The translations under genes and the position numbers were made by a program. Of a DNA stretch of 64,000 bases, positions 24,577 to 36,123 are shown in pieces; position 1 is the first letter of the stretch; every line of letters starts with the position of its first letter. The notes under the pieces are model-generated. The model had not been told where the DNA came from. It made no database searches and saw only the letters and a list, made by a program, of their open reading frames with translations. The DNA is taken from the NCBI GenBank assembly GCA_942486035.1, contig CALNXK010000151.1, positions 293,001 through 357,000 on the forward strand, given 5' to 3'. Source of the stretch: Porites lobata (taxonomy: Eukaryota; Cnidaria; Anthozoa; Scleractinia; Poritidae).

Positions 24577-25440
24577 ATGGATTGGTCATATCTCACACTT
24601 TGCATCTTAAACGTGAACTTCTCTTGCACTGCCACCATTTTGAACAATGTAGCAATCTGCGTGATCATGAAAACACCGTCCTTGTCAAAAAATTTTAAGA
24701 CATTGCTACTGAGCTTGGCTGTTTCTGATCTTGGTATTGGTTTACTAGCTCAGCCAATGTTTGTTGCATATCTTGCTCTGGACTTAACACAAGCGAATGA
24801 AACCAATGAAACGTACAGTGTCATATACATGTTTATCATGACTCTTATCCCGGTGAATTTCTTCCTTTTTGCATCACTTTTTAGTGTCACAGCGCTATGT
24901 GCAGAGAGATTTTTGGCCATTCATCTTCACGTCAGATACCAGGAACTTGTGACATACAAGCGTATTGCTATTGCCGTGATCTCAATTTGGGTGATAAGTG
25001 CACTTATTTCACTGATCAGGTTATTCATCCCAAAAAATATCACGTACGTAGTCTTCATCATTATTTTTTCTGCTTGTATTATAAATGTAACTTCCCTGAA
25101 CATTAAACTTAACCTAACTCTAAGACGCCACATAAACCAAAATCAAGTCCCGCAAGTAGCGCAGACTAGCCAACGAGACAGTGTTCAGAGGAAAAGGAAA
25201 TCTGCAAGGGCATCGCTTTTCGTGTACCTGGTTTTTATAGTTTGCTATTTGCCACATGTTTGTAGCTTATTTATTATTGCAGCCATTTCCAAACCAAGGA
25301 TCGATGTACAGCATTTGCAGTTTTACACTATAACCCTGCCCTTTCTGAATTCAACCCTTAATCCACTGATCTACTGTTGGAAGATGAAACAGATACGAAA
25401 CACTATCATGAACAAACTACGAGTCCTTCAGGACGGTTGA
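24577..25440 (+). CDS. Class A (rhodopsin-family) G protein-coupled receptor, intronless
   Basis: A 287-residue seven-transmembrane receptor of the plasma membrane, expected to signal through G proteins; the ligand is unknown. Visible hallmarks: N-N-V in TM1 (23-25), LAVSD with D51 in TM2, C-A-E-R-F in place of D-R-Y at the end of TM3 (E110, R111), W138 in TM4, CYLP (223-226) in TM6, and NPLIY (262-266) in TM7. NET-NET glycosylation sites (74-79) lie in the first outer loop. The Cys usual at the start of TM3 is Phe (F86), the second outer loop is very short and Cys-free, and TM5 has no Pro. Those three losses are typical of the melanocortin/adenosine/cannabinoid-like group, which includes many cnidarian orphan receptors. 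The short N-terminus without signal peptide fits too. Single exon, start at the first ATG, complete with stop. Confidence 0.93.
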   Translation: MDWSYLTLCILNVNFSCTATILNNVAICVIMKTPSLSKNFKTLLLSLAVSDLGIGLLAQPMFVAYLALDLTQANETNETYSVIYMFIMTLIPVNFFLFASLFSVTALCAERFLAIHLHVRYQELVTYKRIAIAVISIWVISALISLIRLFIPKNITYVVFIIIFSACIINVTSLNIKLNLTLRRHINQNQVPQVAQTSQRDSVQRKRKSARASLFVYLVFIVCYLPHVCSLFIIAAISKPRIDVQHLQFYTITLPFLNSTLNPLIYCWKMKQIRNTIMNKLRVLQDG

Positions 25441-26430
25441 TAATGTCTCTCAAGATAAACAAGTGCCTAGTGGTCACAAATGCGGAAGTACATTTTCAAG
25501 TGATTAAAGTTACAAATAAAAAGATGGTAAGACTCCACATAACCAATAGTTTCATCAGTATTAAAAGACGGCCATGCAGTGTGTGATTTAGAGAAAACAA
25601 TATAACAAAAACAAAAACCTTCGTTTCAAAGCACAGCGATGATGGTACATAAAAAGTTCTGAAGTGACTCTGCCTACGTATCTTGTTCATATCGGCTTAT
25701 CACTGTGTTATCCTTTACTTCAGCACTAAACTTTATCTAGCAAATATTTGATCTGCAAACATGAAATGATGTGGTAAAAAGTACACATATTATTTTAGAA
25801 ACCTTTCCATTTTCTTATTGAACAGGTTAAATGGCATCTAAAACCCAGTAAAACATTGAAAGTAAACAACATTTTGTACATTTTTTGACAGGAAGTTAAG
25901 CAAATGAAATTGCCAATGTTTGGAAATTCTTTAAAACCTCTTCAACGCTGTTTTTTTCTTTTATCTTTTTTAATATGGAAAATTTCACCATAGAAAATGG
26001 TCAAAAACTACAGTAGAAGATAAGGAAACAGTCTTAAGCTTTATCTGTAGAGATGGTAAGTACCAGCAAAATTAAATGCTGAAATATTGACAACATAGAT
26101 GCAATATACAAAGCTGAAATTTCTCTCCATTATAATCCAAAACGAAAGATGATAATCAGAGTTATCGCCCAAAAAAGAGTTTTATCTTCAAGTTTGTAAC
26201 AAATTGTGATGGTGGTAATTACAAAGTATGACAGCTCGCTTAATTTTGTTCTAAGTGTAGCCTAAGTAGATGGCCTATAATCAACAAAACTGCCATGCAC
26301 CTTCGCAGGCTATTCAAAGTGCAATGGCCCATTAACAAATTAATAATTATTCTTAAAAATGACCTACTCAAGAGTGTGAATCCAACTAGAAGAAATTTAA
26401 AAATATATTAACTTGTCTCATTTGTGTAGC
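25441..26430. other. Downstream of receptor gene, no feature recognised
   Basis: Probably contains the 3' UTR of the receptor gene. No other gene or repeat seen. Confidence 0.4.
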
Positions 26431-26439
26431 CAGGAGAAA

Positions 26440-28795
26440 TTATTATGACGAAAAATTAGACATGGCTAGATCTAACTTAAAGCAAACTTGGAAAATTCTT
26501 AATGACGTGATCAACAGGCGAAATGTTAAAGCACCATATCCTGCAAGCTTCTCCAAAAACGGAGTGAAAATCAGTAATCCTGTTGACATAGCTAATGACT
26601 TTTGTGATTACTTTACCAACATCGCATCAAATTTGTCAAGTAAAATCTCGCCCACAAATTCTTCTCCTAACAATTTCTAGTGTCGTTCTCTTTCTGAGTC
26701 CATTTCATTGCAACCACTAACGGTCGACAAATTAAGTAACATTGTTAAATCATTTAGCATTAACAAGGCTCCTGGACATGATAATAATTATATCCATGAA
26801 AATAATTCATCAGACTCTTAAAAATATTGTTCAACCCCTTGTATCTATAATTAACCTCTTACTGTCTACTGGTGTGTTTCCTGAATCTCTCAAAATCACT
26901 AAAGTAATTCCAGTTTTCAAGGCAGATGATCCAACACTTTTTAGTAACTACAGGCCAATGTCAATTCTTTGAGCTTTTGCTAAACTTTTTGAGAAAGTCG
27001 TGTTCAACAAACTGACTGAATTGCACTAGCTTTAATTGATTTAATTAGTAACATATCTTCAGTATCGACAGAAATGAATCAACTTTAGTCATATTCTTAG
27101 ATCTATCTAAGGAGTTTGATACCATTAATTGTAAAATATTGTGCCACAAACTCGGGACACACAGTTCGGGACACAGCTTTGTTGTGGATCAAAAGTTATC
27201 TTGAGAATAGGACTCAATTTGTCCAGTTTAGGTCCCTTCAACCTTACTATAGGAAAATTTCATGTGGCGTGCCACAGGGATCCATCCTTGGGCCTCTTCT
27301 GTTCATTATTTACACAAACGATCTCCCTAATGTCTCTTGCCTGACTCAATCTTTGCTGTTTGCTGATGATACAAATATATTTTGTTCCATAGGAATACAA
27401 AACTAATGTTAATGTTCCTCTTGTTATGGAAAGTACTATAATCAAGCAAGTCATGGGCTGAGACTAAATTCTTAGGTATTATCAATGATCAGCACCTTTC
27501 CTGGATATCTCATACTAGTTTTGTTTCAAAAAAGATCTCAAAAACTGTGGGAATTATTGCAAAAGCTTGCTTTTAGCTATCATCCAAATCGTTGCTGGCC
27601 TTATAATATTACTCTCTAGTATATCCCTACCTAACATACTGTAATGTTGTCTGGTCCTCCACCTATTGCTCTAACCCAAACTGTATTTTACCTTTTGCAA
27701 AAGAGCATAGCGTTGCTTATATCAAAAGCTCACTATCTAGCAAATACCGCCCCATTATTTAGCAAACTTAAAGTCCCTGACATATATAGCATTAATTCTT
27801 TTTTGATTGCTACATTTGTGTATTCCTATCACCATAATCTTTTGCCTAGTAGCTTTCGTCACCTCTTTTTATGTAGTAATCAGATTCACAATTGTGAAAC
27901 TCCACTAGCCTCTCAGTATAGACCACATTTTTGTAGAACTAATATTAAGCAGTTCAGTATCCTTTATCAAGGACCAACAATCTGGAATTCGTTGCCAGTT
28001 ACACTCACCAGCTCCTCTTCCATATAAAAAAATATGAAAAACTATCTCATTGATAGTTGTTCTGTTGCTTAAGTTTTATGTTTTCTGCACACTCTGCAAT
28101 CAAGTAAGTCTTTGTAATAAAGCCTAAGGACACCTATTAATATAAGCTCCCAGCTTCTTTAGGCTTCCTTATCACAACAACTTATATTTTAATTGTTCAT
28201 TTATCTTTGCCTGAATGCAGCGAAGCGTAATGAAACAAAAGATAAATGGTTTCTTGAATTCCCAAGCACAGGTGCATTTGTCGGCAGTGTGTTTTAAGTG
28301 CCGGCATGAGATTATGAGAAGAAAGTGTGATATGTAAAGTAGCAAGTATATACTTGCTGAACAGTAAACAAGTTTCATTGTGGATTTTTACAAGCGGACA
28401 GTTAAATTTTGTTCTTTTTTTATATTTTGATTGAAATCCTCTAATCCATTTCCTCGTAACGATTTTAGCTGTGTTTTCCTGATGATTGACAGTTATTATA
28501 AGTGGTTTTGTTTATTCAATTTACTTTGGCCAGATCAAACGTATACAGTTTGTTTGATTTTTTGGTGTCTAAACAGTGTAAACAGTTGTTTTTGTTTTGT
28601 GATTAGTTGGTTAGTTCATTGTGATTAGTTGGTTCAGTTCGTGGATTGTCTGCTTATCCCGCACCGCATTTCTGGTTGTCAGTTTTTTTGGGTGCGGGGA
28701 ATTCAAGAATTAACACCTCTTGTAACGTTTTATTTTTATGTAATGTGAGTGACTACAAAAACAAATAAATGAAATGAAAAATGAAATGAACTGTG
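26440..28795 (+). pseudogene. Decayed non-LTR retrotransposon (CR1/L2-like), reverse transcriptase
   Basis: Several frames on the plus strand together give pieces of a reverse transcriptase in the right order. These are an N-terminal linker (ARSNLKQTWKILNDVINR, 26464), SINKAPG-D (about 26757), FPESLKITKVIPVFKADDP then SNYRPMSIL (26878-26970), LDLSKEFDTI (27100), the conserved GVPQGSILGPLLFIIYTNDL (27266), the catalytic FADDT (27358) and a C-terminal part ending TIWNSLPVTL (27980-28010). Stops and frameshifts separate them, so it is inactive. The 3' region ends with AATGAAATGAAAAATGAAAT repeats (28766-28790), like tails of the CR1/L2 group. The second Asp of the catalytic pair is kept despite decay. 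Confidence 0.88.
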
Positions 28796-28879
28796 ATTGG
28801 TTTTAAGATATGTCAATTGTTGTATTGGTTAGTCAGATAATGTTACCTTTTTTATCAGATACACTCCACTGGGGAGATA

Positions 28880-29345
28880 CATGTAAGTTAGGCTCTAGTC
28901 ACAATTTTGTCATGCCAGGAAGTCGAACATCATGCCAATGGCGGAGCGATGTTCCCCCTTTAAGGCCAACATGGAGAGTTGTCTTTCTTTGCATTTAAAC
29001 GACTTATTGACGAGATCAAGCAAAACTAACTAAGAGAGAACGACTGGAGAACTGACAATTTGACTAACAATAGACGACTGTTTAAGTGTGATAACAGATG
29101 GATCGAAACACACCAATTACTGATTACGAGTCTTCATAGCCAATAACATCATGGCTTAACTGACAGACAACCAATAACATTGCAACGTAATTGACCAATC
29201 AGATCAATAACCAGAGTATAATACCATCAACTGACGTGATACAACTCACTAAGACTCTGAAGATGACTACCGCACAGGTTGTCGAAACGTCAGTCTGTCA
29301 ACAAAAACAGTCCTATTCAGGACTACAATCACCCAGACGATCAAA
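28880..29345 (+). repeat. Interspersed repeat tail with hammerhead-like core
   Basis: This block, between two LINE relics, contains CTGAAGA (29257-29263), a GACTACC/GGTTGTC hairpin with one T-T mismatch, GAAA (29284-29287) and CGTCAG (29288-29293). CGTCAG pairs with CTGACG at 29231-29236. A second hairpin GTCCTATTCAGGAC follows. The pattern resembles terminal repeats of Penelope-like elements, which are known to carry hammerhead motifs. This copy has G where the cleavage position needs A, C or U, and a poor stem I. No coding part was found next to it. Confidence 0.4.
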
Positions 29346-29399
29346 CTCAACCTACTTTTAAATTTAATATAGTATAGGAATCGTGTAATCAATAATATT

Positions 29400-30660
29400 T
29401 ATGTTAACACAGGAGTCCAACATTAATTGAAATTTTCTGTTTTAAATAAAGCTTGAAGCAAAAATGGATCGAAACAACTATTAAGCAAATGATGGTGGAA
29501 GAACTAGATACAAACTTTCACAGATTCTACAATGAGGTAAGGAATTCATGTAAATCAGGAGAACCACATGGCAAATCCATATTTCTTGGTTTCTGATATT
29601 TCCCAAGTACAGCGCATTTTTTGAATATCCCAAGAAGCACTGGAATTACGATGATGAAGTTTGGTATATGAAGCATGACAAATCAGTGTCAACAAACTGA
29701 ATGACCTGATGAAAAGCATCTGCCACCTCTACAGCAACCACAGTGTGGGGGCCAAAACAACCACCTAAGTCAAAATTAAGTGTTCTCCCAGCACCAGCAC
29801 AGCTTCCATAGAGGACTTTCATATGAGGTGCAATTAATTAAGGTCATTCATAAGAGAGCAAGCATTCTTAAAATCTGTGGTCAAGTCAACACAATCTTCC
29901 TTGATTTCACAAAGGCCTTTGACACTTCCTCCTCAAGGCTCCTCCTCAAGGCCACATTTTACGTGGTAGAACACAGTACAATGTGTAGTGGTGAATGGTT
30001 CATCATCTAATTGGTCACCTGTTCTATCTGGTATACCCCAGGACACAGTTCTGCGGGCCAATTTGTTTCTTCTACATATGTATTTTATCAATGATCTACA
30101 TTGTACCCTCCGTAGTATCATCAAAGGTTAAACTATTTGCAGATGACAGTGTGCTTTATCTCAGCTGACCATGACACAGTTCAGCAAGACCTCTGGCAGC
30201 TTGAGCAATGGGCAGCTATGTGGCAAAAGAACTTTACCCCTAGCAAATGCAACACCATGTCCATTAGCCTGAAGCATCAGCCATCACCATACATGTACTT
30301 GAACACTCTGTGTAACACTCCTTATTTTTGGAGGGAGTCGCTTTTCAGAATTAGAGATTAATTTTACATTGACAGCTCCCTTAACTGGTCAAAGCAGACT
30401 GTAGACATAAAAAGAAAGCAAAAAAGATTCTAGGTGTACACAGAAGGAATTTGGCAACTTGTGGCCCCGTTGTCAAGGAACAAGCCTACTTGGCAATGTC
30501 CATCCACTGTGTGAATATGGCTCCATTGCCTGGTCTCCATACACACAGAACGATATCAGCAGTACCATGATATCAAACTTTGGGTGAAGGATGCCCGATT
30601 TTACAATATTTTTCATGATCAAGACAGGCAACAGCCTCTCTCTGTGTTATATGAGTAAGT
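29400..30660 (+). pseudogene. Second decayed LINE relic (CR1-like reverse transcriptase)
   Basis: Plus-strand pieces: QHSFHRGLSYEVQLIKVIH (29790), NTIFLDFTKAFDT (29890, the first catalytic Asp region), then a broken VLSGVPQG-like stretch near 30020, an LFADDS-like stretch read as YLQMTVCFIS near 30134, and QQDLWQLEQWAAMWQKNFTP with SKCNTMSISLK (30183-30280). A thumb-like SLNWSKQTVDI follows (30380). Several stops and frameshifts; not functional. It is more diverged from 26.4-28.8 kb than a simple duplicate would be, so it is a separate insertion. Confidence 0.82.
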
Positions 30661-31798
30661 ATGCAGCACCCATTCTGGTTTTAATGTTTTTCATCTAACA
30701 TTAATGTGCATAAGTTTTCTTTTTTTTTTGTTAGAACTGTTCCAGTTTGGAATGCTTTGTCCCCATTTCTGTTTACGCTGACTCTGTTACCGCATTTCAC
30801 TCAACTTTTAATCGTAGCAATTATTTATATGTACCATACTGATGATCTGTTCATTATATGTCGAGCATATGTGTAGTTGGTTCACAAATGAGTTACATAT
30901 GTACTTGTATTTGACTTGCTATGTTTTGTAATGTGTTCGATTTTGAGAGCGTGAGTATTAAATTTTTGTATTTTTACCTTGGATGTCAATGTTATGAGCA
31001 TCCATGTACATTAAACTGACTGCCCTTTGCTGATTAGCTTGATATAAGTAATTATGATAATTCAAGTTTTAAAGATTAAAGATGAGGTCAAATACTGGCA
31101 TCCAAAAGTGCCATAATGCCAATATCCAGTCACCGCAGTGAACACAGAGTTTGACGAACTGTCTACCACACTTGGCCTATGATATCATAACACTGCATGA
31201 TGTTCTCTACAGAAGTCTGATGGCAGATTATAATATTATTTATTTCCTCTGGTAACTCATCATCTAATTCAAGAACACTGTTCACCCTGATGACTGCAGG
31301 GACTTACAAAGTTTCAAGTATTTCTTGCCATGAAAGCCTTTTGAAATATTCTTTTGTGTAATGAAGCAGAAAATATTAATTTAGGACAATATACCTTCCC
31401 TTAATTGTTTGCAAGTCGCAATTTCTGTCACACAAAGATACATTTTTTGTACGATGGGGCCCGTACATTGTACTTTAGCCAGTCAAACAGCACATCAATT
31501 TTCTTTTTCTTTCAGACAACATCATTTTGTAGTTAATCAGAAAAGGAAAATCAGTAAAATGAAGGCTACTCAATCTGAGTAAAATGAAAAAGTGACAAAT
31601 TTGAAAAAACCTTAACAGGTATAAAATATTCAAACCAGTTTAAAAAATTTTGAACTAGAAAACAAATTGAACCTCAACATACACACTACATAACTGACTG
31701 ACTACCCATTTGATTGCCTATTGAGTGACTAACTGACTAAAAATATATTTATGCCAACACAATGACACATGGTACATGTACATCACGTACACTATGTT
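30661..31798. other. Non-coding stretch, no feature recognised
   Basis: AT-rich intergenic or intronic sequence. Confidence 0.4.
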
Positions 31799-31985
31799 AC
31801 AGTGGAACCTCAGGTATAATGAAGGGTCAAGGGACTGACAATAAATATGTTGGCCATAATCAGGTTTTGCCATATAAAGCTTCTTTTCCATATATTTTAC
31901 AATAATAGTACTTGGGCTAGGAATGTTGTTTATTATACCAAGGACTTTGTTATATGAAGGTTCGTTAAAACAAGGTTCCACTGTA
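31799..31985. mobile_element. MITE, TA-flanked, CAGTGGAACCTC ends
   Basis: Left CAGTGGAACCTC and right AAGGTTCCACTG are inverted, with TA directly outside both ends, as expected for a Tc1/mariner-type target. Two related copies lie at 49376-49646 and 63681-63860. Confidence 0.8.
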
Positions 31986-32030
31986 CTGTAAAATGTTCAG
32001 ATTAACTTGTTTACCTTGCCTTCAAGCTGA

Positions 32031-32134
32031 CTATTCTTGCTGATCTTGTTTTCTGATTGAATTAATGTTGTCCAGGAGGCAATGCCATCCCTCTTCATCC
32101 ATGTCTCTCAATAATGCAAAATGCAGGTCTACCA
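32031..32134 (-). other. Candidate coding exon, minus strand
   Basis: Acceptor TTCAATTCTTTCAG is followed by an open frame of 33 codons (VDLHFALLRDMDEEGWHCLL, then DNINSIRKQDQQE) before TAG. Entry phase leaves two bases for the preceding codon. Similar in part to the candidate exon at 16.73-16.83 kb. A donor-like GGCAAG|GTAAAC lies after the stop. No family recognised. Confidence 0.33.
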
Positions 32135-33540
32135 CTGAAAGAATTGAAAACAAATTTAAACCAACATAACTTTATAAAGAATAACACTTGTATGAGTACT
32201 GTATAGGAGTTAACCACTTAACAGAGAATTGCAGCACGACTGATTTCTTATTCAAGCAGGAAGTATTCAAAATTGATGCACACATGGAAGAGGTTCTTTA
32301 AAAGCTATTGCTGTTTTGCATGTGATGTGATTAGTCAAATTAAGCTATATTCAATTTTTCAGAGTTTTTAATCACGTGGCAATTTATACCAGGTTAAACT
32401 GACCACTAAATTAAATCCTTGATTTTTTTTGTCGACTAAATACACTATTTATCCCCACACACCAGAAAAAACAGTAGAAAATGTACTTATCAAAAGGGGA
32501 AACTACTTAGTTGTCAACAACCAGCTCACACACTATGTTTTTTTAGTTGTCTATAACATTTTGTTGCCTAAAAAATAAGTAAAACTGTTGTAAAACTGCT
32601 AAATTTCTAGCCTGTGGAAGCCCTTAAGTAATTTTTTTTCTTTTGTTTTTGGGTTTGGAAATGTATTCTAATGAAGTTGAAAAAAAAGAAAAATAAAAAT
32701 GACTAGAGACAAAAAAAATTACCTACAACATACATTTGCCAAGAAGGGATACATACATATCAAAGTTATATAATTATGATACTTATAATTTTTTTATTAT
32801 TTTCTTCTCATAGCATTAGATAAACTTATATTTTTTTGATTTGTACTTCCAGTTTATCATAGTTTTCATAAAGGAAACAAGTTATATCATAACACTGTTA
32901 CATGTACGTAGACAATTATCATTAGAAATCTCATAGAAACCCCCAGTGAACCTTCCAAGTATTGCTAAATAACAGGATGTCATTACAGGCTGGGGGTGAG
33001 GATTTCCCCTGGCTACTTTCCTAGGAAAAGTATAGAACCAAAAGTACTCCCTAGCTTTGATTTCCCACCTCTACTACTTGCTGTATTTACCCAGCAACTT
33101 AACATCTTACTGACAGCCCTGAATATTATGATCTTAATACTATTTCTAACCCGAATTTAATATCATATAAAATTTATTAATATACTCTTGTGGATCGGTG
33201 GACTAGTTTGGTAGTTTGTTTCCCTAAAGCACAGTATTAAAGGAATTACGAAAAATATGACGGAAAAACGTCCTAGACAAGTGTAAAAGAACAAATACTA
33301 ATAGATTATGAGCTTATAAAATTTAGTTCTTGTAAATTATAAAATATTAAGAAGCACACACAAGGTAGGAATGTAGAAAACCCATGTACAGCTGTATAAA
33401 ATACGTGAGCTTCCAAAAAGTTAAGTGGTACATCGAAAAAGGGACGATCGAGCTTTGAAGTTCAAACAAAGAATGTCTACAAACCTTGGAAATACTCGAA
33501 ACGCGGTAGGAAAAAACCACCATTCCTGACGGCCGCCATT
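32135..33540. other. Non-coding stretch, no feature recognised
   Basis: AT-rich; only short ORFs. Confidence 0.4.
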
Positions 33541-33740
33541 TTGGAATTCTTTGTTAGACCCCAGGTTCCCGCGTCGCGCGACGAGAAGGTCGCGAATCAG
33601 CCGCGAACAGCCGTTATTTTTTCGCGCGCGCGTCTTGCGCTTCGAGCCCGCGAGCCCACGTCCACGTTGCGCTTGCCTTTGCTCGCCTGAAAAGCGCGAA
33701 AAAATAACCTTTGTTTTTCAGGCTACTGATCAAGGGTATT
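33541..33740. repeat. GC-rich, CpG-dense block
   Basis: About 200 bp clearly GC-richer than its surroundings, with CGCGCGCG, TCGCGAA and GAAAAGCGCGAAAAAATAAC. The inner half-palindrome TTATTTTTTCGCGCG / CGCGAAAAAATAA suggests an interspersed repeat. The 63-codon ORF here is not supported. Confidence 0.45.
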
Positions 33741-34020
33741 AAGGTGTTTGCCAAAAATACTGTTTCAGGGAGTGGAATAAAAAATACCTAAATTTATGGT
33801 CCTATTCTAGACAAAACCTGCCCCGTGCTGTTCGAAAGCGTCTTATGTTTCCTTTGTTGTGGAAACATAGCCAAAGTAGGAGACGTCTGCACGCAGGCCA
33901 TTCTTATTATTTTTGTTTGTTTGTTTTATTCAGTTTCGGAACGAATGTTCGCGCCTCCAAGTAAATGGCTGGTACCAAGACTCTTGAGGGTACTATAGGT
34001 GGCAGGTGTTTGGGGAGGAT

Positions 34021-34117
34021 AACCTCGGGCCGTCCCTAGGGCTTTTCCTTTAGAAAAGGGAGGAGCGGGAGCTGCACCCCTCCCATTTTCTGACGGAAAA
34101 GCCCTAGGGACGAGGTT
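34021..34117. mobile_element. Short fold-back element (97 bp)
   Basis: AACCTCG with CGTCCCTAGGGCTTTTCC at the left is matched by GGAAAAGCCCTAGGGACGAGG then TT at the right; only GGC is unpaired. A 50-bp spacer lies between the arms. Confidence 0.75.
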
Positions 34118-34669
34118 GTAGGGAGGAAGAGAGGCGCGCATGGAAGCAAGAAAGGGTCGACTCCCTTCTTTCCTTCCCCGCGCGCTCCGCGCGGCTTTCG
34201 CGTTCTCGCTCGCTTTCACTTTCCTTTTCCCTCCCCCAAACGCCTACCAGGCAGGCTATGTTCGAATTAGGCTAAAATACAGGTAAAAACTCGAGAGGAG
34301 TAAAGGACTGCCCCGGTGAGGGATTACCCTTGTAGGAGGCCGTACGTCGTTTTACTCACTTAGATTTAAGTATTCATCGACTACCGAACCGTGGGACTGC
34401 GGGCCCAGCATAATTGAACACGGGCGACTGCGGGATTGTGGGAGCAGTTTTCACTCCATCAGTCTAACCTCCTCTAGGCGGTGAGCTCATAATTTCTGGT
34501 CTGAAGTAGGGTTTCAGCCATTAAACTACCAATCTTTTGTGTTCAGTCTTTGTCTAAACTTGCTCTGGGGGTCTCTCGCCTTCACCGAGTTGACTCGGCT
34601 GGGGAGCGTTCCTCGGAGTTTAAATAGGTGTTTTCTCAGGCTACCAATGCGAGTAATCACGGTCGAGTT

Positions 34670-35060
34670 TGTTTATTCTCTCAAAACGTGAGGACGACTT
34701 AATAGTCATAGAAAACGTACAGTTCGAGTTTCGCCAAGTTTTAGGTCATTACTGCATGCCGTGAGGACATGTACAGTAGCTACTGCTTCCAGAAAAGTAA
34801 CAATGATCACTTTCACACATAACTTGTCCGTAGCGTCTTAAAAGTAAAAAGTTATCCGTTTCCCGTTGTCTAGAATAAAGAAACTCGACCGCGATTTCTT
34901 CAATTGGCAAATTTTATTTTATCAAATACTATTGTTTGTCCCTTGAGAAACCACGTGACATTGCTTTTATCCTATCAATCCTTAAGCGCGAGCAAAGATG
35001 GCGGGTATATCGTGAATAAGGTCTATTACCAGGGTGTGCATCGCCGTCACTTTCATACGG
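34670..35060 (+). repeat. Repeat copy A of the 38.5-38.9 kb fold-back family
   Basis: GACCGCGATTTCTT-CATTGGCAAATTTTA, ACATTGCTTTTATCC(T/C)ATCAATCC and GCAAAGATGGCGG-TATCGTGAATAA also occur in the same order at 38750-38870 and, inverted, at 38466-38570. Only one arm is seen here. Confidence 0.65.
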
Positions 35061-35205
35061 AAGTCCCTCGGGGTTATTTAATCACTCGTACAATTAAGAG
35101 AAAACATTGGAGTCCACTCATTCCTAGTACCATACTCTGTTCTATTGCCTTTCAGTCCTATAAGAGTGTAATAACCTGTGTAGCAAGCGTTTCCGCTCGA
35201 GTTTA

Positions 35206-35384
35206 CAGTCAACTCTCCCAAGGACGGTCACCTTTGGGACCAGTACCATGTGTCCGTCTTAGAGAGAAGTCCGTCTTATAGAGAGTCAAATAATAGGAGT
35301 AAAGAAAAGCAGAGACTAACTCTAGGTGTCCTTATTACAGAGGTGTCCGTCTTATAGAGGTGTCCGTTAAGAGAGAGTTGACTG
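35206..35384. mobile_element. MITE, TA-flanked, CAGTCAACTCTC ends
   Basis: CAGTCAACTCTC (35206) and GAGAGTTGACTG (to 35384) are perfect inverted ends with TA outside each. Inside are repeated GTGTCCGTCTTATAGAG words. It sits inside a longer imperfect inverted pair (GCGTTTCCGCTCGAG at 35187, CTCGAGCGGAAACGC at 35427), so it probably inserted into an older element. Confidence 0.82.
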
Positions 35385-35704
35385 TAATACCATTTTTTTT
35401 CTCGCTCCAAGTTTTCGTGCAATAACTCGAGCGGAAACGCCTACAACGCAGGCTATTCCATTAACAGCCTTTGATATACCGACACACCTTTTAGGTTTTT
35501 AAAATGAGTAAAACGGATCTGATCCTTTCATAGTGGTTTTGGATATATTTTTTAACATTCCTTTGATAGTAAGTCTAACTTTTTGGGCTGAGATGAATAG
35601 GTAATGCATGTTTAAATTTATTGTATATTTATAGACGATTGATAAAGGCAACTGATTATCAACAGTTTTAGAAGAGTTCTGGCTCTAAACATTGGGAACA
35701 ATTA

Positions 35705-35872
35705 GGCTATGTTTACGCTATACCGGATAGATTTTGCGCCGGCACGGAAACCATTACGCATAGGGCTCTGTTTAAGAACGGTGATTCCGGCGCGATTTCT
35801 GTCACGGAGCGAAGCTGGGCTGAGCTTTTCGTGTCAGCATTGAAAGCTATCCAGTATAGCATGAATATAGCC
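35705..35872. mobile_element. MITE, PIF/Harbinger-like, TTA target duplication
   Basis: GGCTATGTTTACGCTATACC at the left matches the complement of the right end GCTATCCAGTATAGCATGAA-TATAGCC over about 29 bp with few mismatches. TTA flanks both ends, as in the TWA targets of the Harbinger group. Confidence 0.7.
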
Positions 35873-36123
35873 TTATTGTTTGTTTTTGTAGTTGTTTGTT
35901 TGTTTGTTTGTTTTTTCGCTGTTAGAGTATAAGCCTCGTGACATGCACAGTCCCAGCGTGAAGATAAATCGGTCTCTTACTTCTACACGGGTTCGTTGTC
36001 CGTACTGAAAGTTACACACCGAGTTTTTTCCTCTTAAATTCGTGGCCCAAGAACAGTAAAGCGAGCAGGCTATAAATCCGACGGAAAAAAAGATCCTTAT
36101 TTTGCAGTGCTATTCTGAAAATA

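Noticed and set aside
34904..35281. 125-codon ORF
   Set aside because: Spans repeat copy A and the start of a MITE; no domain.
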